From Planctomycetales bacterium 71-10 (GTDB lineage Bacteria > Planctomycetota > Planctomycetia > Isosphaerales > Isosphaeraceae): a stretch of 64,000 nucleotides of DNA. Both the position numbers and the translations under genes were made by a program. How positions within the stretch are numbered: position 1 is the stretch's first letter; each line of letters opens with the position of its first letter. The notes beneath the pieces were generated by a model that saw only the letters and a program-made list of their open reading frames with translations, was not told where the DNA came from and searched no databases. This document shows positions 18,482 through 27,926 of the stretch, piece after piece. The stretch lies in NCBI GenBank assembly GCA_001898385.1, contig MKTT01000071.1, positions 1 through 64,000 on the forward strand. Reading direction: 5' to 3'.

Positions 18482-18742
18482 CTAAACGTGCCAGGCCGGG
18501 TTTCGGCCGAGCTGGGCGAGCCCATGGGACGCGAGCACCGCGTTGGCCTCGCGCATGAGGCGGTTCAGGTCGCAGGGCGTGCCGTCGAGCAGGCGGAAGC
18601 CGGGGCGGGTCGAGAGCCGGGTGCGGAGCAGGGCCTCGGCCTGGGAGACGACGTTCATCTCGGAGGCGGGCCGGGCGAGCAGCTCGGCGTCGGGCGGGGT
18701 GGCTTTGTGGTAGGCGTTTCGGACGAGGCGTTTGCGGGGCAT
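18482..18742 (-). CDS. Small phage hypothetical protein
   Basis: 86 residues starting MPRKRLVRNA. The basic start is followed by a helical region (SQAEALLRTRLSTRPG). It sits between endolysin and holin. Gaps of about 100-140 bases on either side hold no gene; the left one has a CCCGG/CCGGG hairpin near 18390. Function unknown. Confidence 0.45.
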   Translation of the reverse strand: MPRKRLVRNAYHKATPPDAELLARPASEMNVVSQAEALLRTRLSTRPGFRLLDGTPCDLNRLMREANAVLASHGLAQLGRNPAWHV

Positions 18743-18842
18743 GCGAGGCGGCGAAAAAGGGGTTGGTCCTACGACCAGATTGGAGGGTCGGGCGGGTTCG
18801 CGCAAGCGAAATGTCAGGAGACCGTCAGGTCGAATTCGGGCG

Positions 18843-19262
18843 CTAGGCCTTCGGCCCGATCTTGTAGAACGCGTGGTGGCCGATCAGAGCCGCCTTCTCG
18901 CGTCCTTCCGCCCACTTCGGCTTCTTGATGCGGTAATCATAGTAGTGGTCCGCCCCGTCGGTGATGTCGGCCAGCTTCCCGGCCACGGCCTGACGGGCGA
19001 TCAGCAGCGCCAGCCGGAACGACTGGTCGGTTTCATCGACGGTCAGGAGCTTCGGGCGGTTGGGGTCGTTCTGGTTCCAGCACGAGAACTGCCACGGCTT
19101 GAGGCAGACGGACGCAATGTCCTTACCCCACCACGCGGGTTGCTTCGCCCGGTTGAGGACCACGCAGGCGACGGCTTCCATGCCCCGGCGGCCTTCGCCG
19201 CGCGCCTCCCCGTAGAGCGTCCTGGCGAGGACGTCCGAGGGGTCGGAAAGGTCGGGGGTCAC
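18843..19262 (-). CDS. Endolysin, SleB-type cell wall hydrolase
   Basis: 139 residues. The SleB/Hydrolase_2 family is evident: LARTLYGEARGEG (catalytic Glu19), MEAVACVVLNRA, FSCWNQNDPN, and GADHYYDYR near the end. It cleaves peptidoglycan at the muramic acid site. No signal peptide, so release depends on the nearby holin. The start overlaps the previous stop as ATGA. Confidence 0.88.
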   Translation of the reverse strand: MTPDLSDPSDVLARTLYGEARGEGRRGMEAVACVVLNRAKQPAWWGKDIASVCLKPWQFSCWNQNDPNRPKLLTVDETDQSFRLALLIARQAVAGKLADITDGADHYYDYRIKKPKWAEGREKAALIGHHAFYKIGPKA

Positions 19263-19747
19263 GGTTTGACGCCGAAGATCGTGAAGACGCCCGCGACGAA
19301 AAGGCTCCCGACTCCGGCGACCACGAGGCCGATCACGGCGTTGTAAGTGAAGCCCTTCCCGTCCTCGGACGCGATGCGGAGCTTGCGCAGGAACGTCATG
19401 TCCTCGCGGAAATGGCCCTTGGCGTCGTCGCCCTCGTCGAGGCGGAACGCGCCGAGGAGAAGCCCGAGCTGCCCGTCGACCCTGGCGTTGGCCTCGCCCT
19501 GGGCCTTGATCAGGCCGTCGAGGTTCTGCGAGACGTCCTGCTGCTTGGCGCCGATGGCGTCGATCTTGATGTTCACCTCGACGAATTTCCGCTCCATTCG
19601 CTCCTCCAGGTCCCGGTCGCTCTTCTCGAGCGCCGTGATCCGCTTGCGGTCCTCGCGGAGGGTGGATGACGCCGACTCGACCTTCCGTGCGAGGGCGTCG
19701 AATTCCTTGCGCGTCACCGAGGACGCGGGCTTGCGGATCTGGGGCAA
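19259..19747 (-). CDS. Coiled-coil protein with C-terminal membrane segment
   Basis: About 162 residues if it starts at TTG 19747, which has GGAAAGG upstream; the upstream part of the frame overlaps the fibre gene and is unlikely to be coding. Residues about 20-110 are a long coiled coil (LARKVESASSTLREDRKRI, then LDGLIKAQGEANA). The last 28 residues are one membrane helix (NAVIGLVVAGVGSLFVAGVF). Likely a lysis-region membrane protein; alternative GTG starts are possible. Confidence 0.6.
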   Translation of the reverse strand: MPQIRKPASSVTRKEFDALARKVESASSTLREDRKRITALEKSDRDLEERMERKFVEVNIKIDAIGAKQQDVSQNLDGLIKAQGEANARVDGQLGLLLGAFRLDEGDDAKGHFREDMTFLRKLRIASEDGKGFTYNAVIGLVVAGVGSLFVAGVFTIFGVKP

Positions 19748-19815
19748 AGTGTGGGCCTTTCCATGTAAGGATTCAATGAGGGTTTTGCATCGCCCTTTTC
19801 GTAGGATCCTCGTCG

Positions 19816-20937
19816 TCAGTTGATCTGCTGGACGATGAAGCTCGATCCGACCAGCACGCTCGACGTACCGGAACCGGTGTTTTGCGCGAACTGGATCGCC
19901 AGCGTGCCGTCGCTGGACGCCGTGACCGTGCCGTCCACGACCGTGAACGGGTCCACGCATCCCGCCTGGCCCGCCGAGCCGCCGAGCGTCGTCTGCCGGG
20001 AGGTGATGACGTTCACGGACGTGGTGTTGCACAGCGACCTGATCTCGTAGATGATCGCCGAGACCGTGCCGCTGCTGGTCGCCGCGTACTTGTGGCCGCC
20101 CGTCGCGTCGGCCGCAACGTGCAGGACGGCGCGGAAGGAATAGGTCTTTCCGTTCTTGATCGGCGCCGTCAGCCCGGTCACGTTTCCGAGCGTGGCGTTG
20201 GTCTTGTCCACCTGAGTCGCCACACGGTTCACGCCCGCCGGGATGACGTAGCCGGTGCTGGTCACCGCCCCGGAGCCCTTGGGGTTGACCGCGAAATTGA
20301 TGTCCGCATCCGATCCCTGCGCGCTCGCCGCGACCGTGCCCGGGGTTCCGGTCGCGCCGCCGGTGAGCTGGATGTAATCCACCGCGCTCGCCGTGCTGGC
20401 GACGCGGACCTGCCGCCCGCCCCCGCCCGTCTGGAGGTTGATGCCCCCGGCGGCCTGGGTGGTCAGGGTGAGGGCCACGTCCGTGTCGCTCCCGGTCACG
20501 CCGATCGAAGGCGGCGTGTTGGTCGCGGCCCCGGCGAAGGTGAGGGAATTGACGGTGTTGGACGAGGAGAGAACCGACGCCTGGGTGTTGCCGTTGACGC
20601 GGAAGACGACGCCGCCCGTCCCCTTGCCGCTGAGCGTGAGGGCCGGGTTGGAGCTCGTCCCGTCGACGGCGACGACGGGCGAGCCGGACAGCGACCCGGT
20701 GAGGGTGATGTAATTGCTGGCGTTGGCGGTGTTGATGATCTGGGCCTGCGTCGTCCCCAGGCTGGAGAAGGCGATCACTCCCGTGGAAGGAGTCCAGAGC
20801 CCCGTGTTCGCTTCGCCCTGGCGGCGAGGGTTGGTGTTGGTGGCGCTCGTCCCCAGGTATGGCGGGTCGTAGGCGTGGGCCGCGGACGCGGCGCCGAGCA
20901 GGATGGCGAAGAGGAAGGGGAGGGTGCGTTTCATCAT
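19816..20937 (-). CDS. Tail-fibre-like protein with signal peptide
   Basis: 373 residues starting at ATG 20937, which overlaps the previous stop as ATGA. Residues 1-23 form a textbook signal peptide (KRTLPFLFAILLGAASAAHA). The mature part is Gly/Ser/Thr/Asn-rich with fibre-like beta repeats (NTGLWTPSTGVIAFSSLGTT, GKGTGGVVFRVNG, SDADINFAVNPKGSG). A signal peptide on a phage tail protein is odd: either it is a host-surface protein carried by the phage, or a fibre that gained a leader. Confidence 0.65.
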   Translation of the reverse strand: MMKRTLPFLFAILLGAASAAHAYDPPYLGTSATNTNPRRQGEANTGLWTPSTGVIAFSSLGTTQAQIINTANASNYITLTGSLSGSPVVAVDGTSSNPALTLSGKGTGGVVFRVNGNTQASVLSSSNTVNSLTFAGAATNTPPSIGVTGSDTDVALTLTTQAAGGINLQTGGGGRQVRVASTASAVDYIQLTGGATGTPGTVAASAQGSDADINFAVNPKGSGAVTSTGYVIPAGVNRVATQVDKTNATLGNVTGLTAPIKNGKTYSFRAVLHVAADATGGHKYAATSSGTVSAIIYEIRSLCNTTSVNVITSRQTTLGGSAGQAGCVDPFTVVDGTVTASSDGTLAIQFAQNTGSGTSSVLVGSSFIVQQIN

Positions 20938-23900
20938 GAGATTACATTCCATTCCGTACCGTTGAACATGACCGTCTTGGAGTCGTAGTTGAACTCCATG
21001 ACGTAGCTCGCCTGGCCGTCGATCGTGCCGGACGAGGGGGTGATCGTGATGTTGTTGACGTTCGCGTCGCCCTTGCCGTCCTTGATCGTGAACGGTTTCC
21101 CGACCGTGATCGGCGCCGGGGGGAGCGTCACGGTGGTCGCCTGGGCCGCCGTCTTGTTGACCACCAGCACGTCGACCGAGTTGGTGAGGGTCACGTTGCC
21201 GGCCGACTGCTTCGTGATCAGGTTGGGCGTGCCCGGATAGCCGTTGCCCGCCTCGTACAGCGTCGCGATCGCCGAGAATGCGTTCGTCAGCGCCGGTGTG
21301 GTCGGCGTGCCGAAGTTGTTGTTCTTTGCGAACAGCAGCGTGATCGAGGAGGCCGCCACCGAGGCGTCGAACATGAGCGGGCAGATGGTGTTCCCGGCGT
21401 ACGACGCCGTGTTGCCTTCCATCTCCATCCGGGACACGGACAGAGTGAAGCCGCCCGCCGTCGCGGCCGTGATCCGCAGCAGCCCCTCCGAGCCGTTGGA
21501 GCTGGAGTTGATCGCGTTGGCCTGGTTGCCCTTGAAGGTCAGCCGCTGCACGGTCACGTTGTTCGGGAATCGCAGGACGGCGAAGCCCGATGAGGAGCCC
21601 GACAGCGTGTTGTCGGTGATGGCTATGTTCGTGTTCGCCAGCGTATTCGCCGATCCCGCGGTGAAGCTCAGGTCGAACATCCGCAGGAACGTGCCGTCCA
21701 TCGCCCTGTTGTCGTGGGCGACGAACTCCTTCACGTTGCCCGTCGCCATGTTGAAGAAGTTGCGGGCCGAGTTGCAGTTCGCGGCGTGGTTGCCGGTGAC
21801 GTGCACCGAGTCGAGGCCGTTGGAGCAGGTGATGACGGCCCCGCCCGATCCGGGCACGATCCCTTCGAGCAGGTTGTCGGCCACCTGGAAGACGCCGTTG
21901 TTGTTCTGCCGGAAGGAGATGCCCGACCCGCCGATGTAGGCGAAGGTCGTGGTGCCGTAGCCGGGCGCCACCCCGGCGGAGTTGTCCGTGAAGCGGACGG
22001 TGTTGTTGCGGATGGCGATCTTCCCCTGGTTGGCGCTGCCCCAGGAGATCCCGCCCGTGCCGTAGGTTCCGAGCGTCGGCGAGTAGCCGTCGATGTAGTT
22101 GCGCTCGACGATCGCGTCGGCCGGGACCTCGTAGCCGTATGTGGCGGAGGTCGCGGTCGTCCCCGGCGTCTGGGCCTCGCCCTCGACGCCGAAGTCCTGG
22201 TTGCCGATGAGGACGTTGTCGCTGATGATGACGCCCTTGCAGGTGGAGTTCTGGATGCCCTCCTGGCGGCAGTTCGAGACGTAGTTGTGGTGGATCTTGA
22301 GGTCGAGGCTCGAATTCTCCCGGTCCGTCGCGTCGATCCAGCCCGGCGTCGAGATGCCGTTCAGGGAGCCCGCCTCGGACGTCAGGTGCCCGCAGTGGTC
22401 AACGATGCAGTGGGCGATCTCGGCGTGGCGGTAGCCCGCCATGTAGGGGCCGGAGTTCGGGAAGTTGTAGAACTCGCACCAGGTGATGCTCGACTTGTGG
22501 CAGAACCACAGCTGGACCCCGTTCAGGTGATAGCCCGCAGGGATGGGGGTGGTGGACGCCGAATTGTCGAAGACCAGGTCCTTCACGTGGACATTCTCCA
22601 CGATCGACGCCGGGTTGACGGTCTGGCCGGACACCAGGCCGGCGCGGTTGCCGGTCGTCGGGTCGCCGGTGATCACCATCGCCCCGGTCGCCAGCGGGTA
22701 GATCTTGTCGGGCAGGATGGTGCTCATGTCGGGCACGAGGCGCGTCTGCGCCCGCACGCCGGAGAGGGTGATGTTGGACGGCAGGATGATGGGCGTTCCG
22801 ATGTCGATGAGGTACGTACCGGCGGGGATGTAGACCTCGCCGCCGCCGAGGCTGTAGGCGTAGACCACGGCGGCCTGGATCGCCTGCCGGTTCGCCAGCG
22901 GCGTGGCGAGCGGGGAGGCGCCCCAGTCCTTGGCGTTGTGCACGTCGGCGAATCGGTCCTTGAGGCTTCGGGGCGTGGTCGAACCCGTGGCCGTCACCAG
23001 CGCGTCGCCCGTCACGGCGAGGGCGGGGCCGTTGAAGGCGAGGCCCGCGCCGAGCGTGATCTCCGACGGAGCGGCCGCGCCTCCCGTGGGGTTGCCGAGC
23101 AGCGTGGAAGCCGACTCGTCCTGCATCTTCGCGTAGGTCACGGCCTTGGCCGCGAGCTTGTCGGTGGATACCGAAGCGTCGGCCAGCTTCGCGGTGGCCA
23201 CCGCGGAATCGGCGAGCTTCTGCGTCGTCACGGCGGAATCGGCGATGCTCAGGTTCCCCGCCGCGTCGATCGTGGCGTCTCCGCCCATCGCTTCACTCGA
23301 CCACTCGGAGCCGTCGCCGATCAGCAGGTTGCCCGCCGTCGCCGTCGTCGCTCCGAGGGGAGTCCCGTTGATGCCTGCGACCGTCGGGTTGGGATAGGAG
23401 CCGGAGAGGTCCCCGCCCGCCGATCCGCCGGGGGCGGCCGTGATGGTGATGTTCGCGGTGCCGTCGAAATCGACGCCGTTGATGGTGCGAGGGGTCTGGA
23501 GGGCCGTTGCGGTGGCGGCGTTGCCGGTCGTGTTTTGGTTGAGCGTCGGGAAGTCGGCCGCCACGGCGATCGTGAGATTTCCGGTGCCGGTGGTCGACTT
23601 GAGGATGCCGGTGGAGAGGGATGACGTCCCGGCGGAATAGTCCTCGCCCGGGGTCGCCTGGGTGAGCGCGCCGCCGTCGCCCTTCAGCATCCCCTCCTCG
23701 GTCGTCGAGAGGGTGATCGTCACGGTCGACACGCCGGACGAGGTGCCGGAGAATCCGTTGTCGGAAGCCACGACGACGGACTGGTCGCCGGTGTTCGTCC
23801 CGTGGCTGGAACCGCTGAAATTCGGCGTGGTCAGGTTGCCGTTCGACGCGATGCGCGACAGGACGGCGCCTTCGGAGTCGGCCCAGCGCTGGAGGTCGCC

Positions 23901-24275
23901 CGACTGGGTGGGGCTCGCCGCCTCGATGGTCAGCGGCGTGTCCGCGTCGTGCTGCGACTTGAAGGAGACCAGCTCGCCGGTGGCCTGCACGCGGCTGCCG
24001 GGGATTCCCCCGAAGAAGCCCGCCGCGTTGTACTGGACAGCCCCGTTCGCGCCGCCCGGCCCCGCGTTCTCGGCCCCTTCCGCGAGCAGGTTCCAGTACG
24101 GGTCGCCGACCTCCCCCGTAGGCGCGACGCCGGTGTTGGGCTGGATGCAGATATAGGAGCTTCCCGCATAGAAGATCGCGTCGGACGGTACGTACTTCGC
24201 GTCTACGGAGAAATATCTCCTCCAATTGATGCCCGGCGGCCCCTGGGGGCCGACGCGGGTCGCATCACAACTCAT
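20934..24275 (-). CDS. Tailspike / fibre with right-handed beta-helix (pectate-lyase-like)
   Basis: 1113 residues. The N-terminus has a collagen-like GPQGPPG and a tail-attachment-type region; residues about 330-410 repeat short helical units (AVTTQKLADSAVATAKLADA). The body from about residue 440 begins with the pectate-lyase-3 pattern AKDWGA...NRQAIQAAV...GGGEVYIPAGTYLI and continues with beta-helix repeats (IVERNYIDGY, IAIRNNTVRF, VTGNHA). Such spikes bind and often degrade surface polysaccharide, setting host range. No specific catalytic residues are assigned. Confidence 0.82.
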   Translation of the reverse strand: MSCDATRVGPQGPPGINWRRYFSVDAKYVPSDAIFYAGSSYICIQPNTGVAPTGEVGDPYWNLLAEGAENAGPGGANGAVQYNAAGFFGGIPGSRVQATGELVSFKSQHDADTPLTIEAASPTQSGDLQRWADSEGAVLSRIASNGNLTTPNFSGSSHGTNTGDQSVVVASDNGFSGTSSGVSTVTITLSTTEEGMLKGDGGALTQATPGEDYSAGTSSLSTGILKSTTGTGNLTIAVAADFPTLNQNTTGNAATATALQTPRTINGVDFDGTANITITAAPGGSAGGDLSGSYPNPTVAGINGTPLGATTATAGNLLIGDGSEWSSEAMGGDATIDAAGNLSIADSAVTTQKLADSAVATAKLADASVSTDKLAAKAVTYAKMQDESASTLLGNPTGGAAAPSEITLGAGLAFNGPALAVTGDALVTATGSTTPRSLKDRFADVHNAKDWGASPLATPLANRQAIQAAVVYAYSLGGGEVYIPAGTYLIDIGTPIILPSNITLSGVRAQTRLVPDMSTILPDKIYPLATGAMVITGDPTTGNRAGLVSGQTVNPASIVENVHVKDLVFDNSASTTPIPAGYHLNGVQLWFCHKSSITWCEFYNFPNSGPYMAGYRHAEIAHCIVDHCGHLTSEAGSLNGISTPGWIDATDRENSSLDLKIHHNYVSNCRQEGIQNSTCKGVIISDNVLIGNQDFGVEGEAQTPGTTATSATYGYEVPADAIVERNYIDGYSPTLGTYGTGGISWGSANQGKIAIRNNTVRFTDNSAGVAPGYGTTTFAYIGGSGISFRQNNNGVFQVADNLLEGIVPGSGGAVITCSNGLDSVHVTGNHAANCNSARNFFNMATGNVKEFVAHDNRAMDGTFLRMFDLSFTAGSANTLANTNIAITDNTLSGSSSGFAVLRFPNNVTVQRLTFKGNQANAINSSSNGSEGLLRITAATAGGFTLSVSRMEMEGNTASYAGNTICPLMFDASVAASSITLLFAKNNNFGTPTTPALTNAFSAIATLYEAGNGYPGTPNLITKQSAGNVTLTNSVDVLVVNKTAAQATTVTLPPAPITVGKPFTIKDGKGDANVNNITITPSSGTIDGQASYVMEFNYDSKTVMFNGTEWNVIS

Positions 24276-24304
24276 GTGTTCCTCGCTGCTCTGGGGTTGC
24301 GGAT

Positions 24305-24613
24305 TTATGCCGGCGTGACGGATTGGGTCACGCGCACCAGGCCGGACTCGACCTGCGTGCGGTCGCCGTCCTGGCTCGTCATGAATATGTCGAACGGATA
24401 GAGGCCGGGGACGATCCCGGCGGTGGTCGCCCAGGGGATGTTCACCACGAGCGATTCGCCGTCGACCGTCAGGCCGCCGTCCTCGCTGGAGAGGTCGAGC
24501 GACGATGGCAGGAACGCGAACCGCGAATCGAACCGCTTGCCCGACGGGTCGAGGCCGAGCGGGAAGGCCTCGGCGACGGTCTCGCCCTGGGCGAAGGTGA
24601 AGCAGGCTTCCAC
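24305..24613 (-). CDS. Small phage tail-region protein
   Basis: 102 residues, beta-rich (PFDIFMTSQDGDRTQVESGL). Position between two fibre genes suggests a fibre-associated or baseplate-edge protein. It resembles small beta-sandwich proteins that describe loads or stress on fibres only in length; no family claimed. Confidence 0.55.
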   Translation of the reverse strand: MEACFTFAQGETVAEAFPLGLDPSGKRFDSRFAFLPSSLDLSSEDGGLTVDGESLVVNIPWATTAGIVPGLYPFDIFMTSQDGDRTQVESGLVRVTQSVTPA

Positions 24614-24617
24614 GGAC

Positions 24618-25736
24618 CTAGAACGTGTAGCTGGAGACGCCCATGTCGATCGACGAGGCCCGCGTGTCTGCGGACGTCCAGTAGATCGTCTGGGGCGTGA
24701 GGATCGGCAGCAGGCGGAAGTTCAGGTTGTTGTAAGTGCCGGTGAAAGCGCTGGTGCGCCCGCCCTGCTGAAGGGCCGTGCCCGCGGCGTCGGAGGCGAC
24801 GGCCACGTTGGTCTGGATGGATGCCCCGGTCTGGCTCTGGTAGATGTAGCCGCTGACCGACTTCGCCCCCACGGGCACGGCGGCGGCGACCGACTGGGAG
24901 CCGAGCGTCGCCTTCCCGGCGGCGCCGGAGAGGATGGCGACGGGCGGGAAGTACACCTCGCGGCCGATCTGCGTGAAGGAGTCCAGCTCGGCGGAGCCGT
25001 TGGTCCGCAGGACGCTGGCGAGCGCCGAGGCCGTGTAGCCGGCGGGCATATAAGCGCCGGGGTAGATCGTCGCTCCCGTGCCGCTGTTCGTGGCCAGCAG
25101 GGCGAACGTGAAGGTCGTCGGGTTGTAGATGAGGTAGACGTAGAGGTTGCCGTTCGTCGGCGGCGAGCCGGAATCCATCCCGCCCGCGCCGACCGTGGCA
25201 AGATCCAGGGGCAGGTTCAGGCTCGACCCCTTGTAGGCGGTGCCGTTCAGCGCGGTGGCGACCACCGCCTCGTCGGCCGTGAGGGTCGCGGTCGTCGCCG
25301 AGGCCCAGGCGAATTTCAGGTTGAGGTAGGTGCCGGGGACCGCCGAGCGCGAGCCGGAGGTGAAGTCGAGCACCGCCCATTTCGAGGACGGGGGCGTGTC
25401 GGTGTTGGAATCCTGCAGGGACTGATAGGCCACGCCGTCCTTCAGGACGGTGGCGTATTGGGGGTACGAATAGGGCGTGCCGCCGTTCATGGCCGAGGTG
25501 ATGAACGCCGCGGCGTTGCCCCGCTGGATGTACTGCAGGGCCGTGGTGATGTCGTTCATCAGCTGGTTGAACTGGGCGCGGGGGAAGTTGATGCCGCCGC
25601 TCGCCACCGCCGTGCTGTAGAGGATGCCGAAGCCTTCCGTGTAGCTGACGCTGCCGTTGCCCTGGATGGTGTCGGGCACGGTCTGGAGGTTGCCGGCGAC
25701 GGCGAAAGGCGCGTCGAAATAGCCGTTGATTGGCAT
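24618..25736 (-). CDS. Tail fibre protein
   Basis: 372 residues. Begins MPINGYFDAPFAVAGNLQ, includes GINFPRAQFNQLMNDITTALQYIQRG, a phrase typical of phage tail-collar or fibre proteins, and then Ser/Thr/Gly-rich repeats to a Tyr/Phe end. Probably the proximal fibre connecting the baseplate to the spike. Confidence 0.7.
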   Translation of the reverse strand: MPINGYFDAPFAVAGNLQTVPDTIQGNGSVSYTEGFGILYSTAVASGGINFPRAQFNQLMNDITTALQYIQRGNAAAFITSAMNGGTPYSYPQYATVLKDGVAYQSLQDSNTDTPPSSKWAVLDFTSGSRSAVPGTYLNLKFAWASATTATLTADEAVVATALNGTAYKGSSLNLPLDLATVGAGGMDSGSPPTNGNLYVYLIYNPTTFTFALLATNSGTGATIYPGAYMPAGYTASALASVLRTNGSAELDSFTQIGREVYFPPVAILSGAAGKATLGSQSVAAAVPVGAKSVSGYIYQSQTGASIQTNVAVASDAAGTALQQGGRTSAFTGTYNNLNFRLLPILTPQTIYWTSADTRASSIDMGVSSYTF

Positions 25737-25745
25737 GCTGTGTCC

Positions 25746-26402
25746 TTACTGCAATGTCGATTGATCGAAGACCCCGCCGTACGGCTCGAAGCCGAAATAC
25801 GTCAGGGTGGCGTCCACCCAGGTCGACGAGACGCCGGCGGGCCGGGGGAGGATGTCGTAGTTGTTGAACAGGTAGGCGAGGTCCCAGGTCACCGGGAAGG
25901 CGAACACGTACTGCTGGGCCATGTTCCCGAAGTCGTTCAGGAAGGCCTTTCCGCGGTCCGCGAAGAGGTGTTTCAGCATCCGGTTGATCTCGGGGGCCGT
26001 GCCCGCCGAGGTGAGCTGGAAGTAGCGCAGCCGCAGGGCCAGCCGCTTGGTCTCCAGCGGCAGGTAGTAGGACGAGCCGGACGAGTCGGTGAAGTTGCCG
26101 TTGTCGAAGTTCACGTCGCCGCCCGCGCCGTCGAAGCCGAAGGTCGGCTTGCCCGGGTCGGGGGGCGAATTCACGAAGAGCGGCAGGTCGAGGATGACGC
26201 TCCAGACGATCAGGCCGAACTCGCTCGCGGTGCGCAGGTCGAACACGTCTCGGATCCACCCCTCCCAGAACTGCGTCTGGTTGGCGTCGTACCACGCCTT
26301 CTTGTCGGCGAGCAGCGACTGCAGGTTCTCCGCCTTCTCGTACTGCCAGAGCAGCGCCCGCAGCAGGTCGACCGAGAAACTGAACTCCTGGATCGTCGTC
26401 AT
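25746..26402 (-). CDS. Baseplate-region protein, DUF2612-like
   Basis: 218 residues starting MTTIQEFSFSV, overlapping the preceding stop. The segments LRALLWQYEKAENLQSLL, FWEGWIRDVFDL, ASEFGLIVWSVILDLPLFV and KRLALRLRYFQLTSAGTAPE match the DUF2612 tail protein family as I know it. It follows the J-like gene as in other myophages and probably links the baseplate wedge to fibres. Confidence 0.75.
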   Translation of the reverse strand: MTTIQEFSFSVDLLRALLWQYEKAENLQSLLADKKAWYDANQTQFWEGWIRDVFDLRTASEFGLIVWSVILDLPLFVNSPPDPGKPTFGFDGAGGDVNFDNGNFTDSSGSSYYLPLETKRLALRLRYFQLTSAGTAPEINRMLKHLFADRGKAFLNDFGNMAQQYVFAFPVTWDLAYLFNNYDILPRPAGVSSTWVDATLTYFGFEPYGGVFDQSTLQ

Positions 26403-27580
26403 GCGATGACGACCGTGATGTAGCTGAGCTGGGTGTGGGCGATCTGGTTTATGCCGATCGCGATCGGAGCGGTGGAATAGGACACCGGGGATAACCGGCT
26501 GATCTCGACCTTCGAGATGTAGTAGCCCGGCTGCTCGGCCATGACCGCCCCCGCGATTTCGAAGGGCGACACGTCGGCGCCGACGACGAAGCCAGCCAGG
26601 CCGTCGATGTCGCCGGCCGCGTAGTCGAGGATCGCCTTGGTGATGTTCCCGGCGTCGCCGTTGGTGGTGGTGACCTTGATCAGGACGCCGATCACCTCCG
26701 GGCGGTCGAACTGGACCGCGTAGGACTGCCCGCTGGCGGGCTCGACCACCGAGACGTTGGTGCCGCCGTTCCAGGCGCACCCGGAGCTCTTGTTCTCCAG
26801 CAGCGCCGCCGCCACGTCCGTATCGGAGCCGCCGTCGACGCAGGCGTAGATGGAATGGCCGACCATGCTGATCCCGTCGATCACCTGGGTCGTCGCCGCC
26901 ACGTTCTCGCGGAACGCCAGGCTGCGGACGCCCTCCACGTTGTAGAGGGCCGAGGTGATCGCCTCGGCCAGCGCCACGCCCTGGAAGGCGAGCGTGTTGC
27001 GGCGGAGGGCCCGGGCCGCCTGGTCGGACTGGACGGCCGATCCGAGAACTCCCGCATTCGGGTTGGTCACGGTCTCCCAGCCGAGGATGCCGGAGACGAC
27101 CGTCGTGAGGTCGCCCGCCCCGCAGGGGACCGGGCCGTATTCCACGGCCGCGAAGTCGACTGTTGCGGAGCCGGCGCCGTCGAGGGTGACGGTGGACAGC
27201 GAGGCGAAGCGGTCCCCGGCGGCGGTGGCCGCCAGCGCCCCGGCGGCGATCACCGTCCCGGCCACGCCGGAGAGCGTGACGGCGGGGACCACGGTCTTCG
27301 TGGCCGGCGTCCGCTGCATGCCGGTGAGGGCCATGATCGCGTCGAGGAAAACGCCGCCCGCGACGTTGGGGTTGATCTGGTTCGCCAGATCGGCGTTGTT
27401 GCGCACCACCTCGGCGCGGGCGAGGGCCTCGGCCGTGATGAGCACGCCCTGGGGCGTGTCGGGCGTGACGACGAGGTCGGCGCCGAAGGCGTCGCGGTAT
27501 TCCTGCTGGACGCCGGAGAGGATGTCCGACGTCTGGGGCAAGATGACGCCGGTCGCCGCTATGTACTGGTAATCAGCCAT
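26399..27580 (-). CDS. Baseplate J-like wedge protein
   Basis: 393 residues. The start (SDILSGVQQEYRDAFGADL, TPDTPQGVLITAEALARAE, FLDAIMALTGMQR) and the central VEGVRSLAFREN plus C-terminal IDGLAGFVVGADVSPFEI follow the baseplate J family. It forms the wedge around the tail hub in contractile phages. It overlaps both neighbouring genes by a few bases. Confidence 0.88.
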   Translation of the reverse strand: MADYQYIAATGVILPQTSDILSGVQQEYRDAFGADLVVTPDTPQGVLITAEALARAEVVRNNADLANQINPNVAGGVFLDAIMALTGMQRTPATKTVVPAVTLSGVAGTVIAAGALAATAAGDRFASLSTVTLDGAGSATVDFAAVEYGPVPCGAGDLTTVVSGILGWETVTNPNAGVLGSAVQSDQAARALRRNTLAFQGVALAEAITSALYNVEGVRSLAFRENVAATTQVIDGISMVGHSIYACVDGGSDTDVAAALLENKSSGCAWNGGTNVSVVEPASGQSYAVQFDRPEVIGVLIKVTTTNGDAGNITKAILDYAAGDIDGLAGFVVGADVSPFEIAGAVMAEQPGYYISKVEISRLSPVSYSTAPIAIGINQIAHTQLSYITVVIA

Positions 27581-27923
27581 TCACCGTCGTCTTTCCGAAT
27601 GTCGTTTCGATGGTCGCCCGGTAGGACAGGACGCCGCCCGTGCGGTCGACCGTCAGGTCGGACACGGCCAGGACGCCCTCGACGCCGAGCAGGGTGTTCA
27701 AGAGGTATTGCCGCCAGAGGGCGAGGTTGGGCGCGCCCGTCCACACCGCTTGGAAGTTCGGCAGGCCGGAGGTCGTCGCCAGCACCATCTCGCCGAGCTG
27801 GGCCAGCGATGCGGTCTGGCACGCGGCCGCCACGGCGTCGCGGCCGGAGAGGACCGCGAGGTTTCCGTCGGGCGCGAGGTAGAGGTCGTGCGACGAGTCG
27901 GAGAGGCCTAGAGTTCGGGTCAT
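27573..27923 (-). CDS. gp25/W-like baseplate protein
   Basis: 116 residues. The pattern HDLYLAPDGNLAVLSGRDAVAAACQ, then ETTFGKT at the end, is typical of small baseplate wedge proteins placed just before J in contractile phages. It overlaps the J-like gene by eight bases. Confidence 0.65.
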   Translation of the reverse strand: MTRTLGLSDSSHDLYLAPDGNLAVLSGRDAVAAACQTASLAQLGEMVLATTSGLPNFQAVWTGAPNLALWRQYLLNTLLGVEGVLAVSDLTVDRTGGVLSYRATIETTFGKTTVNG

Positions 27924-27926
27924 GGT

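Noticed and set aside
21714-23624. 636-codon plus-strand ORF opposite the tailspike
   Set aside because: Antisense shadow; composition dominated by Val/Gly/Arg/Asp repeats.
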